44,626 bases of DNA, taken from NCBI RefSeq assembly GCF_026627255.1, contig NZ_JAPNLM010000043.1:1-44626 (forward strand), given 5' to 3'. This stretch comes from Streptomyces antarcticus. GTDB taxonomy: Bacteria; Actinomycetota; Actinomycetes; Streptomycetales; Streptomycetaceae. The notes below the pieces were generated by a model that did not search any database, had not been told where the DNA came from, and was given only the letters and a program-made list of their open reading frames with translations. How positions within the stretch are numbered: position 1 is the stretch's first letter; every line of letters begins with the position of its first letter. The position numbers were made by a program, and so were the translations under genes. Shown piece by piece: positions 1-8,918 of the stretch.

Positions 1-35
1 TCGCCAACCCGCCCGCCCCTCCGGAGGAGCCCCGC

Positions 36-2213
36 ATGTCCGAGACCGGCCCCGGCGTCGACCCTCGTACCGCCGGTACCACCCCCGCCCGAGCCCCCGT
101 ACGCCCGACCCGGCGCGGCGTGCTCGCCGCGGGAGCCGGGGCCGGGGCCCTCGCCCTGCTCGGCCCGACCCCCACGGCCCGGGCGGTGCCCGCCGCCCCG
201 GCCCCGCCCGGGCCGGCCGCCGCCGCCGCCGACCTGACCCCGTACGCCTCCTACTGGTTCCCGGACTCGCTCCCCCACGGCGCCCCCGGCCCGGGCATCG
301 TGTGGCGCTCGCTGAAGCGGTGGACCCCTGAGTCGGACCCCGACCTCGCCCACAACACCGCCTCCGTGCCGCTCGCCCCGCGCTTCACCCCGGTCGCGCC
401 CCATCCGGGCGCCCGCGCCGGCCAGGCCCGGATCTCCTCCCTCGTCTCCTTCGGGCCGACCGCGCGGAACCCGTCGCAGGGCTCCCCGACCGCCGACTCC
501 TACGCCCTCACGCACTGGGCGTACATCGACGAGCTGGTCTTCTGGGGCGGTTCCTCCGGCGAGGGGATCGTGCTGGCCCCGAACGCCCCGGTGATCGACG
601 CCGCCCACCGCAACGGGGTCCGCGTCCTCGGCAACGTCTTCCTGCCGCCCGCGGCCTACGGCGGCGACCTCCAGTGGACCCGCGACCTCGTCCAACAGGA
701 CGCCTCCGGCTGCTTCCCGATCGCCGGGAAACTGGCCCTGGTCGCGGCGGCGTACGGCTTCGACGGCTGGTTCGTCAACGCCGAGACCGACGGCGGCGAC
801 AGCGAACTCGCGTCCCGGATGCGGGAGTTCCTGCGCGCGTTACGGACGGCCGGCGCTCCGCACGGGCTGCGCACCACCTGGTACGACGCCATGAACAGCA
901 CCGGCCGGGTCGGCTGGCAGGGGGCGCTCAACGAGCTCAACCAGGAGTTCTTCGAGGACCGGACGGGCCCGGTGTCCGACACGCTGTTCGTCGACTTCCG
1001 CTGGACCCCGGAGCGGCTGGCCTCGTCGGGGGCGCTCGCGGACCGGCTCGGGCGCGGCCGCCACGAGCTGTGGGCGGGCGTGGACGTGGAGTCCAACGGC
1101 TGGAACACCGAGGTTCGCTGGGACGCGATCGTGCCGCGCGGGCGCGACCACGTCGTCAGCTGTGGGCTCTACCGGCCGGAGTGGACGCGCGACCACCTCG
1201 CCGACCGCTCCCCCGGCGCCTTCCACCGCGCCGACGACCGGTTCTGGACGGGAGAGTCCCTCGACCCGTCCCGCCCCGCGCCCGAGGGCACGTGGCGGGC
1301 CCCCGCCACGGTCGTCGCCGACCGGTCCACGGTCGCCGCGCTGCCGTTCGCGTGTTCCTTCAACACCGGCCACGGGGAACGCTGGTACGAGGCGGGCGAG
1401 GTGGTCTCCGACGCCCCCTGGAGCCACCTCGGGCTCCAGGACCGGCTCCCGGGCCGCCGCTGGGTCGTGGAGACCTCCGGGTCGCGGCCCGCCGTGACCC
1501 TGGACTTCGCGCGGGCCTGGCGCGGGGGCTCCAGCTTGCTGGTCGCGGGCCGGCTCACCGCGCCGGCCGCGGTCGGGCTGCACTCCACCCGGCTGCCGCT
1601 GACCCGCTCCACCGTGCTGGAGCTGGTGCACTGCGCCGCGACGGGCCCGGTCGGCACGGAGGTCGGCGTGGAGGTCGGCGTCGCCGTACGCGAGCCGGCC
1701 GCCCCGGGCGAGCCGGTCCCGTACACCTGGTTTCCGGCTCGGGAACCCGCCCCGGGGCCGGGCTGGCGCACCGCGCGGTTCGGGCTCGCCGCCCTCGCGG
1801 GCAGGACGGCGTACGGGCTCGCCGTACGGATCACCGCGCTCGGGAGCGGTCCGGTGGAGTGGCGGCTCGGCGCGCTGTCGGTGCGCGACGGCTCCGCCGG
1901 ACGGCGGCCGGCCCCGCCCACCGCGCTGACCGTGGACGCCTCGGCCGCACGGGACGGCACGGCGGCGGTCCGCCTGTCCTGGCACCGCGCACCGGGGCGG
2001 CCCGCCCGCCCCCCGCGGGTCCGGCACTACGAGGTCTCCCGCGTCCTGCCCGACGGCACCCGCCGCTTCCTCGGCGGCACCTGCGGGACGGCCCTGCACT
2101 TCCCGGCGGTCCCCCGCGCGGGCCGGGAGCGGGCGGTGGCCTTCGAGGTGCGGGCCGTGGACGAGCTGTACGCGGCCTCCGCCCCGGCCCGCACCGCGCT
2201 CCCCTGGGACTGA
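36..2213 (+). CDS. Secreted endo-beta-N-acetylglucosaminidase, GH85 family
   Basis: This 725-residue protein is predicted to cut between the two core GlcNAc residues of N-glycans outside the cell. The N-terminus carries a twin-arginine signal (RRGVLAAG near residues 27-34, then an Ala-rich hydrophobic stretch ending near TARA). The GH85 barrel begins near YASYWFPDSLPHG. The motif WFVNAETDG at residues 245-253 holds the family's catalytic pair, here N248 (oxazoline-stabilising) and E250 (acid/base). The C-terminal part (about 430-725) looks like beta-sandwich and Fn3-like accessory domains. A GGAGGAG ribosome site precedes the ATG. Codon 269 (bases 840-842) is TTA, read in Streptomyces by the developmentally controlled bldA tRNA, so translation may be delayed until differentiation. 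It converges with gluK, leaving a 4-base gap. Family call confident; exact substrate unknown. Confidence 0.88.
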   Translation: MSETGPGVDPRTAGTTPARAPVRPTRRGVLAAGAGAGALALLGPTPTARAVPAAPAPPGPAAAAADLTPYASYWFPDSLPHGAPGPGIVWRSLKRWTPESDPDLAHNTASVPLAPRFTPVAPHPGARAGQARISSLVSFGPTARNPSQGSPTADSYALTHWAYIDELVFWGGSSGEGIVLAPNAPVIDAAHRNGVRVLGNVFLPPAAYGGDLQWTRDLVQQDASGCFPIAGKLALVAAAYGFDGWFVNAETDGGDSELASRMREFLRALRTAGAPHGLRTTWYDAMNSTGRVGWQGALNELNQEFFEDRTGPVSDTLFVDFRWTPERLASSGALADRLGRGRHELWAGVDVESNGWNTEVRWDAIVPRGRDHVVSCGLYRPEWTRDHLADRSPGAFHRADDRFWTGESLDPSRPAPEGTWRAPATVVADRSTVAALPFACSFNTGHGERWYEAGEVVSDAPWSHLGLQDRLPGRRWVVETSGSRPAVTLDFARAWRGGSSLLVAGRLTAPAAVGLHSTRLPLTRSTVLELVHCAATGPVGTEVGVEVGVAVREPAAPGEPVPYTWFPAREPAPGPGWRTARFGLAALAGRTAYGLAVRITALGSGPVEWRLGALSVRDGSAGRRPAPPTALTVDASAARDGTAAVRLSWHRAPGRPARPPRVRHYEVSRVLPDGTRRFLGGTCGTALHFPAVPRAGRERAVAFEVRAVDELYAASAPARTALPWD

Positions 2214-2217
2214 CCCC

Positions 2218-3630
2218 TCAGGGCGCGGCGGGGTCGGTGCGCGGGACGGCCACCGTCACCCGGAGTCCGTGCGGCGGGTTGTTCTCGTAGGAGAGGGACC
2301 CGCCGCCCGCGGCGAGCAGGGCCCGGGAGATGGACAGGCCGAGGCCGGAGCCCTTGACGTTCTGGTGCCGTCCGCTGCGCCAGAAGCGGTCGCCGACGCG
2401 GAGCAGCTCGTCCTGGGTGAGACCGGGCCCGCGGTCGGCGACGACCACGCGGACGGTCCGTGCGACGGCCTCGACCGACACCTCGACCTCCTCGCCGGAG
2501 GGGGTGAACTTGAGGGCGTTGTCGATGACCGCGTCGAGCGCGCTGGACAGCGCGATGGGGTCGGCCCAGCCGGTGACGGCGCTCCGGCCCGTCAGGGCGA
2601 GCAGTACGCCCCGCTCCTCGGCGTACGGCCGCCAGGACGCCACCCGCTCGGCGGCGAGCGCCCCGATGTCGGTGAGGCTGATCTCCGCGGAGGCGTGCTC
2701 GGCGAGCGCCAGGTCGAGCAGGTCGTCCAGGACCTGCGTCAGGCGCTTGCCCTCGGTGCGCACGGAGGCGATCTCCTCGTTGCCCTCGGGAAGCTCCAGC
2801 GCGAGGAGCTCGATGCGCAGGAGGAGCGCGGCGAGCGGGTTGCGCAGCTGGTGGGAGGCGTCGGCGACGAACGCCCGCTGCTGTTCCAGCACCTCTTCGA
2901 CGTTGTCGGCCATCTCGTTGAACGAATGGGCGAGGCGTTGCAGTTCCGGCGGCCCGCCGGCGGCGGCGACCCGCGAGTTCATCCGCCCGGTGGCGATGCC
3001 GTGGGCGGCCGCGTCCAGGGTCTGTACGGGCTTGAGGACCCAGCTGGTGAGGCGCAGGGCGGCGCCGAAGGCGACCAGCATGGTGGCGGCCAGCCCGGCG
3101 GCGATGATCAGCCAGCCGCGCAGGATCCGGCTCCGCATCTGGTCGGTCGGCGATTCGGTGGCGACGACGGCCACGACGTCACCGTCGAGGACCACCGGGG
3201 AGGCGACAAGCAGTTTCCCGTGTGTCTGCCAGGGCCACACCTGCGGGGGGTCGTGGCTGCGGCGTCCAGCGAGCGCCTCGACGAAGGCTTCCCGGCCCTC
3301 GCCCTTCGCCGGGAGCTCCCACCAGCCCGGGGCCCGGGCCATGGCGTTGTCGTCGCGGTAGAAGATGCCGGCGCGGATGCCGTACAGCTCTTGGTAGCGG
3401 ACGAGCTCCAGCTGCAGGGTCGCGCGGCGCTCGTCGGCTCCGGTGGACCCGGAGCCCTCGGCGTCGACGACGAACTGGGCGAGGGCGGCGAAGCGGGCGC
3501 TGTCGTCGATCCGGTCGACCACCACCCGCTGCTGCTGGCCGGCGGCCAGGCTCACGGCCAGCGGGAAGCCGAGGGCGAGCAGCGTGCCCGCCATCAGGAT
3601 GACGAGCAGCGGGAGCAGCCGGGCACGCAC
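2218..3630 (-). CDS. gluK: Sensor histidine kinase GluK
   Basis: Membrane sensor kinase of 470 residues with a GTG start. TM1 is at about residues 5-30, an extracytoplasmic sensor domain follows to about 165, TM2 is at about 172-195, a HAMP domain at about 195-247, and the phosphoacceptor box ASHQLRNPLAAL contains H260. The ATPase domain shows an N box (DNALKFTPSG), DRGPGL and GSGLGLSI. It lies 12 bases downstream of the OmpR-type regulator and divergent from a glutamate ABC transporter. In S. coelicolor the pair in this position is GluR-GluK, which senses extracellular glutamate and activates gluABCD. The symbol rests on family and synteny; the ligand is inferred. Confidence 0.85.
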   Translation of the reverse strand: MRARLLPLLVILMAGTLLALGFPLAVSLAAGQQQRVVVDRIDDSARFAALAQFVVDAEGSGSTGADERRATLQLELVRYQELYGIRAGIFYRDDNAMARAPGWWELPAKGEGREAFVEALAGRRSHDPPQVWPWQTHGKLLVASPVVLDGDVVAVVATESPTDQMRSRILRGWLIIAAGLAATMLVAFGAALRLTSWVLKPVQTLDAAAHGIATGRMNSRVAAAGGPPELQRLAHSFNEMADNVEEVLEQQRAFVADASHQLRNPLAALLLRIELLALELPEGNEEIASVRTEGKRLTQVLDDLLDLALAEHASAEISLTDIGALAAERVASWRPYAEERGVLLALTGRSAVTGWADPIALSSALDAVIDNALKFTPSGEEVEVSVEAVARTVRVVVADRGPGLTQDELLRVGDRFWRSGRHQNVKGSGLGLSISRALLAAGGGSLSYENNPPHGLRVTVAVPRTDPAAP

Positions 3631-3642
3631 GCCGGGATCCCG

Positions 3643-4347
3643 CTAGGGGGCGGCCGGGGCGACGAGCCGGTAGCCCACCCCGCGGACGGTCTCGATGAGG
3701 GCGGGCATGCGCAGCTTGGAGCGCAGCGAGGCGACGTGCACCTCCAGGGTGCGGCCCGTCCCTTCCCAACTGGTGCGCCAGACCTCGCTGATGATCTGCT
3801 CGCGGCGGAAGACGACGCCGGGCTGCTGGGCCAGCAGCGCCAGCAGGTCGAACTCCTTGCGGGTGAGCGGTACGTCGGCGCCGTCCACGCTGACCCGCCG
3901 GGTGGGCAGCTCGATGCTGACGGTGCCGAGCCGGACCACGGCGGGCGTGCCGGTTCCGGTGGCGGCGGCCTCTTCGGAGGCTCCCGCGCGCCGGGCGACG
4001 GCGTGGATGCGGGCGAGGAGCTCGCCGGTGTCGTACGGCTTGGTGACGTAGTCGTCGGCGCCCATGTTCAGCCCGTGGATGCGGGAGCGCACGTCGGCCC
4101 GGGCGGTCACCATGATGACGGGCGTGGCGGTGCGCTTGCGGATCTTGCCGCAGACCTCGTAGCCGTCCTGGTCGGGCAGGCCGAGGTCGAGCAGGACGAC
4201 GCCGAAGGGCGGGGCTCCGGCGGGCAGCAGCGCCTGGAGGGCCTCCTCGCCGTTGCGGGCGTGGGTGACCCGGAAGCCGTGCCGGGCGAGGATCGCGGAC
4301 AGGGCGGCGGCGACGTGGTCGTCGTCCTCGACGAGCAGCAGTCTCAT
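3643..4347 (-). CDS. gluR: Response regulator GluR, OmpR/PhoB family
   Basis: DNA-binding response regulator of 234 residues. The receiver domain (about 1-120) has the acidic pocket VEDDD, phosphoacceptor D54 in VVLLDLGLPDQDG, and conserved T and K residues (MVTARAD, VTKPYDTGELLARI). The C-terminal winged helix (about 140-230) ends with the OmpR-type recognition region RTLEVHVASLRSKL. A GAGAGGGGGA ribosome site precedes the ATG. It is the first gene of gluRK and is divergent from gluA, with a 274-base shared control region. In S. coelicolor GluR activates the neighbouring gluABCD genes when GluK detects glutamate; the same job is inferred here. Confidence 0.88.
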   Translation of the reverse strand: MRLLLVEDDDHVAAALSAILARHGFRVTHARNGEEALQALLPAGAPPFGVVLLDLGLPDQDGYEVCGKIRKRTATPVIMVTARADVRSRIHGLNMGADDYVTKPYDTGELLARIHAVARRAGASEEAAATGTGTPAVVRLGTVSIELPTRRVSVDGADVPLTRKEFDLLALLAQQPGVVFRREQIISEVWRTSWEGTGRTLEVHVASLRSKLRMPALIETVRGVGYRLVAPAAP

Positions 4348-4559
4348 GCCGTCCCCCTCTCCTCTTCTTGCTCTTCAGCTTCCGTACGCATGGCCACCCT
4401 GCATCCACGCCGATGCGGAGTCCCACGTCAAGGGGGTTCCGGTGCGGCGCGCCTTCCGTTATGCACCCGGTACGCGCCCGGGGCGGCAGCGCGGGCGGCA
4501 CGCACGGAGCGTATCCGGGCGAGGCCGGATTGTTATCCTCAATTCTCCCTCAGATGTGA

Positions 4560-4581
4560 TGACGTTGTGCGCGCCACGTCA
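4560..4581. promoter_or_regulatory. Inverted repeat in the gluR-gluA control region
   Basis: TGACGT (4560-4565) and ACGTCA (4576-4581) form a perfect 6-bp inverted repeat with a 10-base spacer, about 40 bases before the gluA start. It could be an operator for gluABCD. OmpR-type regulators usually bind direct repeats, so assignment to GluR is not secure. Confidence 0.35.
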
Positions 4582-4621
4582 CTACTGTCCTCCCAACCGA
4601 GGAGGACGGAGCAAGAAGCCG

Positions 4622-5407
4622 ATGAGCGGAGTATCAGTGACCAAGGACGTGCAGGACGCGGCCGGTGCCGCGGACGACCTGGTCGTACTGAGCAACGTCA
4701 ACAAGCACTTCGGCGCGCTGCACGTGCTTCAGGACATCGATCTGAGCATTGCCCGCGGTGAGGTCGTCGTCGTGATCGGTCCTTCGGGATCGGGCAAGTC
4801 CACGCTGTGCCGGACCATCAACCGTCTGGAGACCATCGACTCGGGCACCATCACGCTCGACGGAAGCCCGCTGCCCGCCGAGGGCAAGGCGCTGGCCCGG
4901 CTGCGCGCCGACGTCGGCATGGTCTTCCAGTCGTTCAACCTCTTCGCGCACAAGACGGTGCTGGAGAACGTCATGCTGGGCCAGCTCAAGGTCCGCAAGA
5001 CCGACCAGAAGGCCGCCCGCGAGAAGGCCGTGGCCCTGCTGGACCGGGTGGGCGTCGGCTCGCAGGCCGACAAGTACCCGGCGCAGCTGTCCGGTGGCCA
5101 GCAGCAGCGCGTGGCGATCGCCCGCGCGCTGGCGATGGACCCGAAGGTGATGCTGTTCGACGAGCCGACCTCGGCGCTCGACCCGGAGATGATCAACGAG
5201 GTGCTGGAGGTCATGCAGCAGCTCGCCCGGGAGGGGATGACGATGGTCGTCGTCACGCACGAGATGGGCTTCGCCCGCTCCGCGGCGAACCGGGTCGTCT
5301 TCATGGCCGACGGCAAGATCGTCGAAGAGGCCACGCCCGAGCAGTTCTTCAGCAACCCGCGCAGTGACCGGGCCAAGGACTTCCTGTCGAAGATCCTGCA
5401 CCACTGA
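4622..5407 (+). CDS. gluA: Glutamate ABC transporter, ATP-binding protein GluA
   Basis: ATPase of 261 residues that powers glutamate uptake with GluC and GluD. It has Walker A (GPSGSGKSTLCRT), Q-loop (FQSFNLFAH), ABC signature (LSGGQQQRVAIARAL), Walker B (VMLFDEPTSALDPE) and the H-loop (VTHEMGFAR), as in the polar amino acid uptake (GlnQ-like) family. The reading frame is open far upstream, but the ATG at 4622 is chosen because GAGGAGGAC lies just before it and the usual domain starts about 20 residues later. First gene of gluABCD, divergent from gluRK. Confidence 0.95.
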   Translation: MSGVSVTKDVQDAAGAADDLVVLSNVNKHFGALHVLQDIDLSIARGEVVVVIGPSGSGKSTLCRTINRLETIDSGTITLDGSPLPAEGKALARLRADVGMVFQSFNLFAHKTVLENVMLGQLKVRKTDQKAAREKAVALLDRVGVGSQADKYPAQLSGGQQQRVAIARALAMDPKVMLFDEPTSALDPEMINEVLEVMQQLAREGMTMVVVTHEMGFARSAANRVVFMADGKIVEEATPEQFFSNPRSDRAKDFLSKILHH

Positions 5408-5527
5408 GGTCCGGGTCTGGTAGTGATCCGGTGACGGGCCGCCGCCCGACCGGCTCCTGCCGCCTGCGCACGTGCCCGTAAAGCGTCGCTCGTCGTTCAA
5501 CAACGTCTCATCCGAGGGAAGTTCACC

Positions 5528-6382
5528 ATGAAGATCTCCAAGGTCGCCACGACCGCGGCCATCGCCGTCGCTCTCGCCCTGACCGCGACCGCCTGTGGCG
5601 GCAGCGCCAAGGACGCCGCGAGTGACGCCGGTGCGTCCGGCGGCACCGCCAAGGACAAGATCGTCGTCGGCATCAAGTACGACCAGCCCGGTCTGGGCCT
5701 GAAGACCCCGGACGGCAAGTACACGGGCTTCGACGTCGACGTCGCGACGTACGTGGCCAAGGAGCTCGGCTACCAGCCGGACCAGATCGAGTTCAAGCAG
5801 GCCGTCAGCGCCGAGCGCGAGAACCTGATCGCGAACGGTGACGTCAAGCTGGTCGTCGCGACGTACACGATCAACGACAAGCGCAAGGCGAAGGTCGACT
5901 TCGCCGGCCCGTACTTCCTGGCCCACCAGGACCTGCTGGTCCGCGCCGACGACACCTCGATCACCAAGGCCGAGGACCTCAACAAGAAGAAGCTCTGCTC
6001 GGTCGCCGGATCCACCTCGGCACAGAACGTCAAGACCAAGCTGGCTCCCGACGCCGACCTGCGCGAGTACCCGGGCTACTCCGAGTGCCTGACCGGCCTG
6101 GAAAACAAGGCCGTGGACGCGCTTACCACGGACGGCTCGATCCTGGCCGGGTACGCCGCGCAGGAGAAGAACAAGGGCAAGTTTAAGCTGGCCGGCCTGA
6201 AGCTCAGCGACGAGCCCTACGGCATCGGCCTGAAGAAGGGCGACAAGGACCTGCAAACCAAGGTCAATGCCGCGCTCAAGAAGATGGTCGAGGACGGCTC
6301 CTGGCAGAAGGCCATGGACGCGAACCTCGGTCCCGCCGACTACAAGGCCGAGCCGGCCCCGCAGATCACCGAAGGCAGCTGA
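5528..6382 (+). CDS. gluB: Glutamate-binding lipoprotein GluB
   Basis: Extracellular solute-binding lipoprotein of 284 residues. The signal peptide ends in a lipobox (LTATAC) with lipid-modified C23, followed by a flexible Gly/Ala/Ser linker. The mature part is a periplasmic-binding-protein type 2 fold of the family 3 (amino acid) class, with motifs such as YTGFDVDVATYVAKELGY. It delivers glutamate to GluCD. It lies 120 bases after gluA, so it may have an extra promoter or processing site, and is followed at once by a strong hairpin. Confidence 0.93.
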   Translation: MKISKVATTAAIAVALALTATACGGSAKDAASDAGASGGTAKDKIVVGIKYDQPGLGLKTPDGKYTGFDVDVATYVAKELGYQPDQIEFKQAVSAERENLIANGDVKLVVATYTINDKRKAKVDFAGPYFLAHQDLLVRADDTSITKAEDLNKKKLCSVAGSTSAQNVKTKLAPDADLREYPGYSECLTGLENKAVDALTTDGSILAGYAAQEKNKGKFKLAGLKLSDEPYGIGLKKGDKDLQTKVNAALKKMVEDGSWQKAMDANLGPADYKAEPAPQITEGS

Positions 6383-6387
6383 TTCAT

Positions 6388-6417
6388 CGGTGAGGCGCGC
6401 CGCCGCGCGCCTCACCG
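6388..6417 (+). terminator. Intercistronic hairpin between gluB and gluC
   Basis: A perfect 13-bp stem (6388-6400 with 6405-6417) and a 4-base CGCC loop starts 5 bases after the gluB stop. There is no T-run. Such a stem inside an ABC operon can cause partial termination or protect the upstream mRNA, giving more binding protein than permease. The structure is certain; its role is inferred. Confidence 0.7.
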
Positions 6418-6444
6418 GCCATCCTGGGGAGAGCGCAGGGCAAC

Positions 6445-7119
6445 GTGTTCGACTTTCTTACTTCCGGGCAGTATGACGTGCTCGGAGCCTTCTGGGTGAC
6501 GGTTCAGCTCACCCTCTACTCGGCGGTCGGGTCCCTGATCTGGGGCCTGATGCTGGCCGGGATGCGGGTCAGCCCGGTCCCGCTGATGCGGACCTTCGGT
6601 ACGACGTACGTGAACGTCGTGCGCAACACTCCGCTGACCCTGCTGGTCCTCGGCTGTTCGCTGGGTTTGGACCAGACCCTGGGCATCACGCTCGCCGGCG
6701 GGGATTCAAAGGAGATTGGATTCCGCCTCGCCATCCTGGGCCTGATCGCCTACACTGGGACGTTCGTCTGTGAGGCGCTGCGCTCGGGCATCAACACCGT
6801 GCCCGTCGGCCAGGCCGAGGCCGCCCGTGCGCTGGGTCTGAGCTTCTTCCAGGTACTCACTCTGATCGTGCTTCCCCAGGCCTTCCGGGCGGTCGTCGGA
6901 CCGCTCACCAATGTGCTGATCGCCCTCACCAAGAACACCACGGTGGCGGCAACCATCGGCGTGGCCGAGGCGGCCCTGCTGATGAAGGAAATGCTGGAGA
7001 ACGAGGCGGACGCGCTCTTCGCGGTCTTCGGGGTCTTCGCCCTCGGCTTCGTCCTGCTGACCCTGCCCACCGGCCTGCTCTTGGGCTGGGTGGCCAAGCG
7101 AGTGGCGGTGAAGCGATGA
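6445..7119 (+). CDS. gluC: Glutamate ABC transporter permease GluC
   Basis: Integral membrane permease of 224 residues with a GTG start. It has about five hydrophobic segments of the His/Glu/Gln/Arg/opine permease family and the EAA-loop signature (EALRSGINTVPVGQAEAARALGL, here in outline), which contacts the ATPase GluA. The last four bases ATGA overlap the start of gluD, so the two permeases are translationally coupled and probably form a heterodimer. Confidence 0.93.
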   Translation: MFDFLTSGQYDVLGAFWVTVQLTLYSAVGSLIWGLMLAGMRVSPVPLMRTFGTTYVNVVRNTPLTLLVLGCSLGLDQTLGITLAGGDSKEIGFRLAILGLIAYTGTFVCEALRSGINTVPVGQAEAARALGLSFFQVLTLIVLPQAFRAVVGPLTNVLIALTKNTTVAATIGVAEAALLMKEMLENEADALFAVFGVFALGFVLLTLPTGLLLGWVAKRVAVKR

Positions 7120-8009
7120 GCTCCGTTCTGTACGACAAGCCCGGCCCCAAGGCCAAGCTCCGCAACTGGATCTACACCGGCGTTTTCGCGGTACTCGTCG
7201 CGCTAGCCCTGTGGTGGATTCTCGACCGCATGGCCGAGAAGAACCAGCTCGAGGCCGACAAGTGGACCCCATTCGTCACCGACAGCCAGGTCTGGACGAC
7301 GTTCCTGCTGCCCGGCCTCGTTGAGACCCTCAAAGCGGGCCTGATCGCCATGGTGATCGCGCTGCCACTGGGCGCGGCCTTCGGCATCGCCCGGCTCTCC
7401 GACCACGCGTGGGTGCGTGTCCCGGTCGGCGCGCTCGTGGAGTTCTTCCGCGCCATCCCGGTCCTCATCTTGATGATCTTCAGCTCGGCCTTGTACGTGA
7501 TGCTCGGAACCGTCAGCTCCGATCTGCGGCCGCTGTACGCCGTCGTCACGGGCCTCGTCCTGTACAACGCCTCGGTCATCGCTGAAATCGTCCGGGCCGG
7601 CGTCCTGTCACTGCCGCGTGGCCAGACCGACGCGGCCAAGGCGATCGGCATGCGCAAGGGCCAGACCATGATGTACGTCCTGGTCCCGCAGGCCGTCACG
7701 GCGATGCTGCCCGCGCTGGTCAGCCAGCTCGTGGTGATCCTGAAGGACACCGCACTCGGCGGCGCCTTCCTGGGCTTCGCCGACCTGATGTCGATGAACC
7801 GGCAGATCTCCGCCAACTACAGCAACACCATCGCGACCATGGTGACGATCGCCCTGATCTACATCGCGGTGAACTTCACCCTGACCACGCTGGCCTCCGC
7901 ACTCGAGAAGCGGCTGCGGCAGTCGAAGAGGGGCACCGGCGCCGTCCTCGAGGGCGACGTGGCCGAGGTCGACGCGGGCGGCGCGTCCGGCGTGGGCAAG
8001 GCCCCCTGA
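7116..8009 (+). CDS. gluD: Glutamate ABC transporter permease GluD
   Basis: Second permease of the glutamate importer, 297 residues, starting within the stop of gluC (ATGA overlap). It has an N-terminal transmembrane segment (about 20-40), a periplasmic segment, then the conserved permease core. The EAA loop is seen as RAGVLSLPRGQTDAAKAIG. The C-terminal tail after about residue 268 is charged and Gly/Ala-rich. Last gene of gluABCD; a stem-loop follows 61 bases after the stop. Confidence 0.93.
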   Translation: MSSVLYDKPGPKAKLRNWIYTGVFAVLVALALWWILDRMAEKNQLEADKWTPFVTDSQVWTTFLLPGLVETLKAGLIAMVIALPLGAAFGIARLSDHAWVRVPVGALVEFFRAIPVLILMIFSSALYVMLGTVSSDLRPLYAVVTGLVLYNASVIAEIVRAGVLSLPRGQTDAAKAIGMRKGQTMMYVLVPQAVTAMLPALVSQLVVILKDTALGGAFLGFADLMSMNRQISANYSNTIATMVTIALIYIAVNFTLTTLASALEKRLRQSKRGTGAVLEGDVAEVDAGGASGVGKAP

Positions 8010-8070
8010 CGCAACGGGACAATCCCCTCTGGGGTCTGACACATAGTCAACCCGATGGAACGAAGTGACA

Positions 8071-8107
8071 CGTGTGGTGCGGCAGATCTCATCCGCCGCA
8101 CCACACG
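8071..8107 (+). terminator. Terminator after gluABCD
   Basis: A perfect 13-bp inverted repeat (CGTGTGGTGCGGC at 8071-8083 and its complement at 8095-8107) with an 11-base loop lies 61 bases past the gluD stop. It lacks a T-run, which is common for Streptomyces terminators, and could act in both directions. Confidence 0.75.
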
Positions 8108-8566
8108 CATGCCCGCACCTTTATCACTTGACGTACGCACCCATGGGGTTGCCCACCATGCCAGCCGCCACCCCGCACCGCAGCGATCTTCCACTGTGGT
8201 CCCCGAGGCGATCGCAAGGCCCCTGTCGGTTCTCGAACCGTCCGCCCCGCTCTGCGGGCCGACCGCGACGCACCGGCGCCCTCCGGGGTACCCACCACAT
8301 CACTACCAAAGGCACCTGAGGCTCGAGGTAGGGCATCAGCCCCACGAGCGGTATGCACGGCACCGCCATACCTGCCGGCCCACCGGGTCGCCGACCCCAT
8401 TGTGAGCTCCTCGAGCAGGCCGACGACGCTCCTTCGCCGCCGCATGGGTTCATGCCACAGAGCAGGATAAGGATCACGGAGAATTCCCGGCGACCTATCA
8501 AATTTCACGATGGGCCACCGGGAATTCTTGACCTGCCTCAGGAATCGGTGCGGCTAGCGCACGCGA
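8108..8566. other. Non-coding stretch between gluABCD and the secreted-protein pair
   Basis: I see no convincing gene here. Open frames exist on both strands but lack a ribosome site, coding-like third-position bias and recognisable motifs. Its right end contains a probable terminator (8480-8528). It may be decayed DNA at the border of the AT-richer island. Confidence 0.5.
8480..8528 (-). terminator. Inverted repeat downstream of the small secreted protein genes
   Basis: AGAATTCCCGG (8480-8490) and CCGGGAATTCT (8518-8528) are perfect 11-bp arms with a 27-base spacer, about 40 bases past the stop of the minus-strand gene at 8567-8884. A transcription terminator is the simplest reading; no T-run follows. 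Confidence 0.45.
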
Positions 8567-8884
8567 CTAGTAGGAACGGGTCCAGAATGTCCCGCCGGTG
8601 ACGTAGGTCAGCGGCGGACAGAAGGCCATGGAAATTCCGCTCTTGGTCCAAGACGTCGCGTCCCAAGTGATGGCGGGTGCACCGTCATAGGGCTGACATT
8701 TCGCAGACGCCTTCCAACTCCCACCGTTAGGGCTGGTGCAGTTGGCTGCCCGACCGTTGGTTTCGGGAACCGTCCAGGTCCAGCAGCCCTCCGGCCAGCC
8801 CGTCGGGGCCGCAGTAGCCGTTCCCTGGAGCCCCATACCCGCCATCGCCGTAGCGGCCAACAGCACTGTAAGCGCCTTCTTCAT
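8567..8884 (-). CDS. Small secreted four-cysteine protein
   Basis: Protein of 105 residues with a clear Sec signal peptide (MKKALTVLLAATAMAG, cleavage near TATAA at about residue 26). The mature part of about 79 residues has four cysteines (34, 49, 63, 89), enough for two disulfides, and many Trp residues. The ATG at 8884 has a GGGAGG ribosome site; the longer open frame upstream lacks one. It lies 34 bases after a paralogue with the same cysteine spacing (15/14/26 here, 14/14/25 there) and shared P-E/D-G-C and NGGS motifs. I do not recognise the family; function unknown. Base composition is lower in GC than the neighbours. Confidence 0.75.
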   Translation of the reverse strand: MKKALTVLLAATAMAGMGLQGTATAAPTGWPEGCWTWTVPETNGRAANCTSPNGGSWKASAKCQPYDGAPAITWDATSWTKSGISMAFCPPLTYVTGGTFWTRSY

Positions 8885-8918
8885 CGTCACAGATCCCTCC
8901 CAGTAGCCTCGACTGAAT

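Noticed and set aside
8055..8601. Several short ORFs after gluD
   Set aside because: They overlap each other on both strands and the terminator stem, and none has a ribosome site or known domain. A decayed transposase was considered, but no motif supports it.
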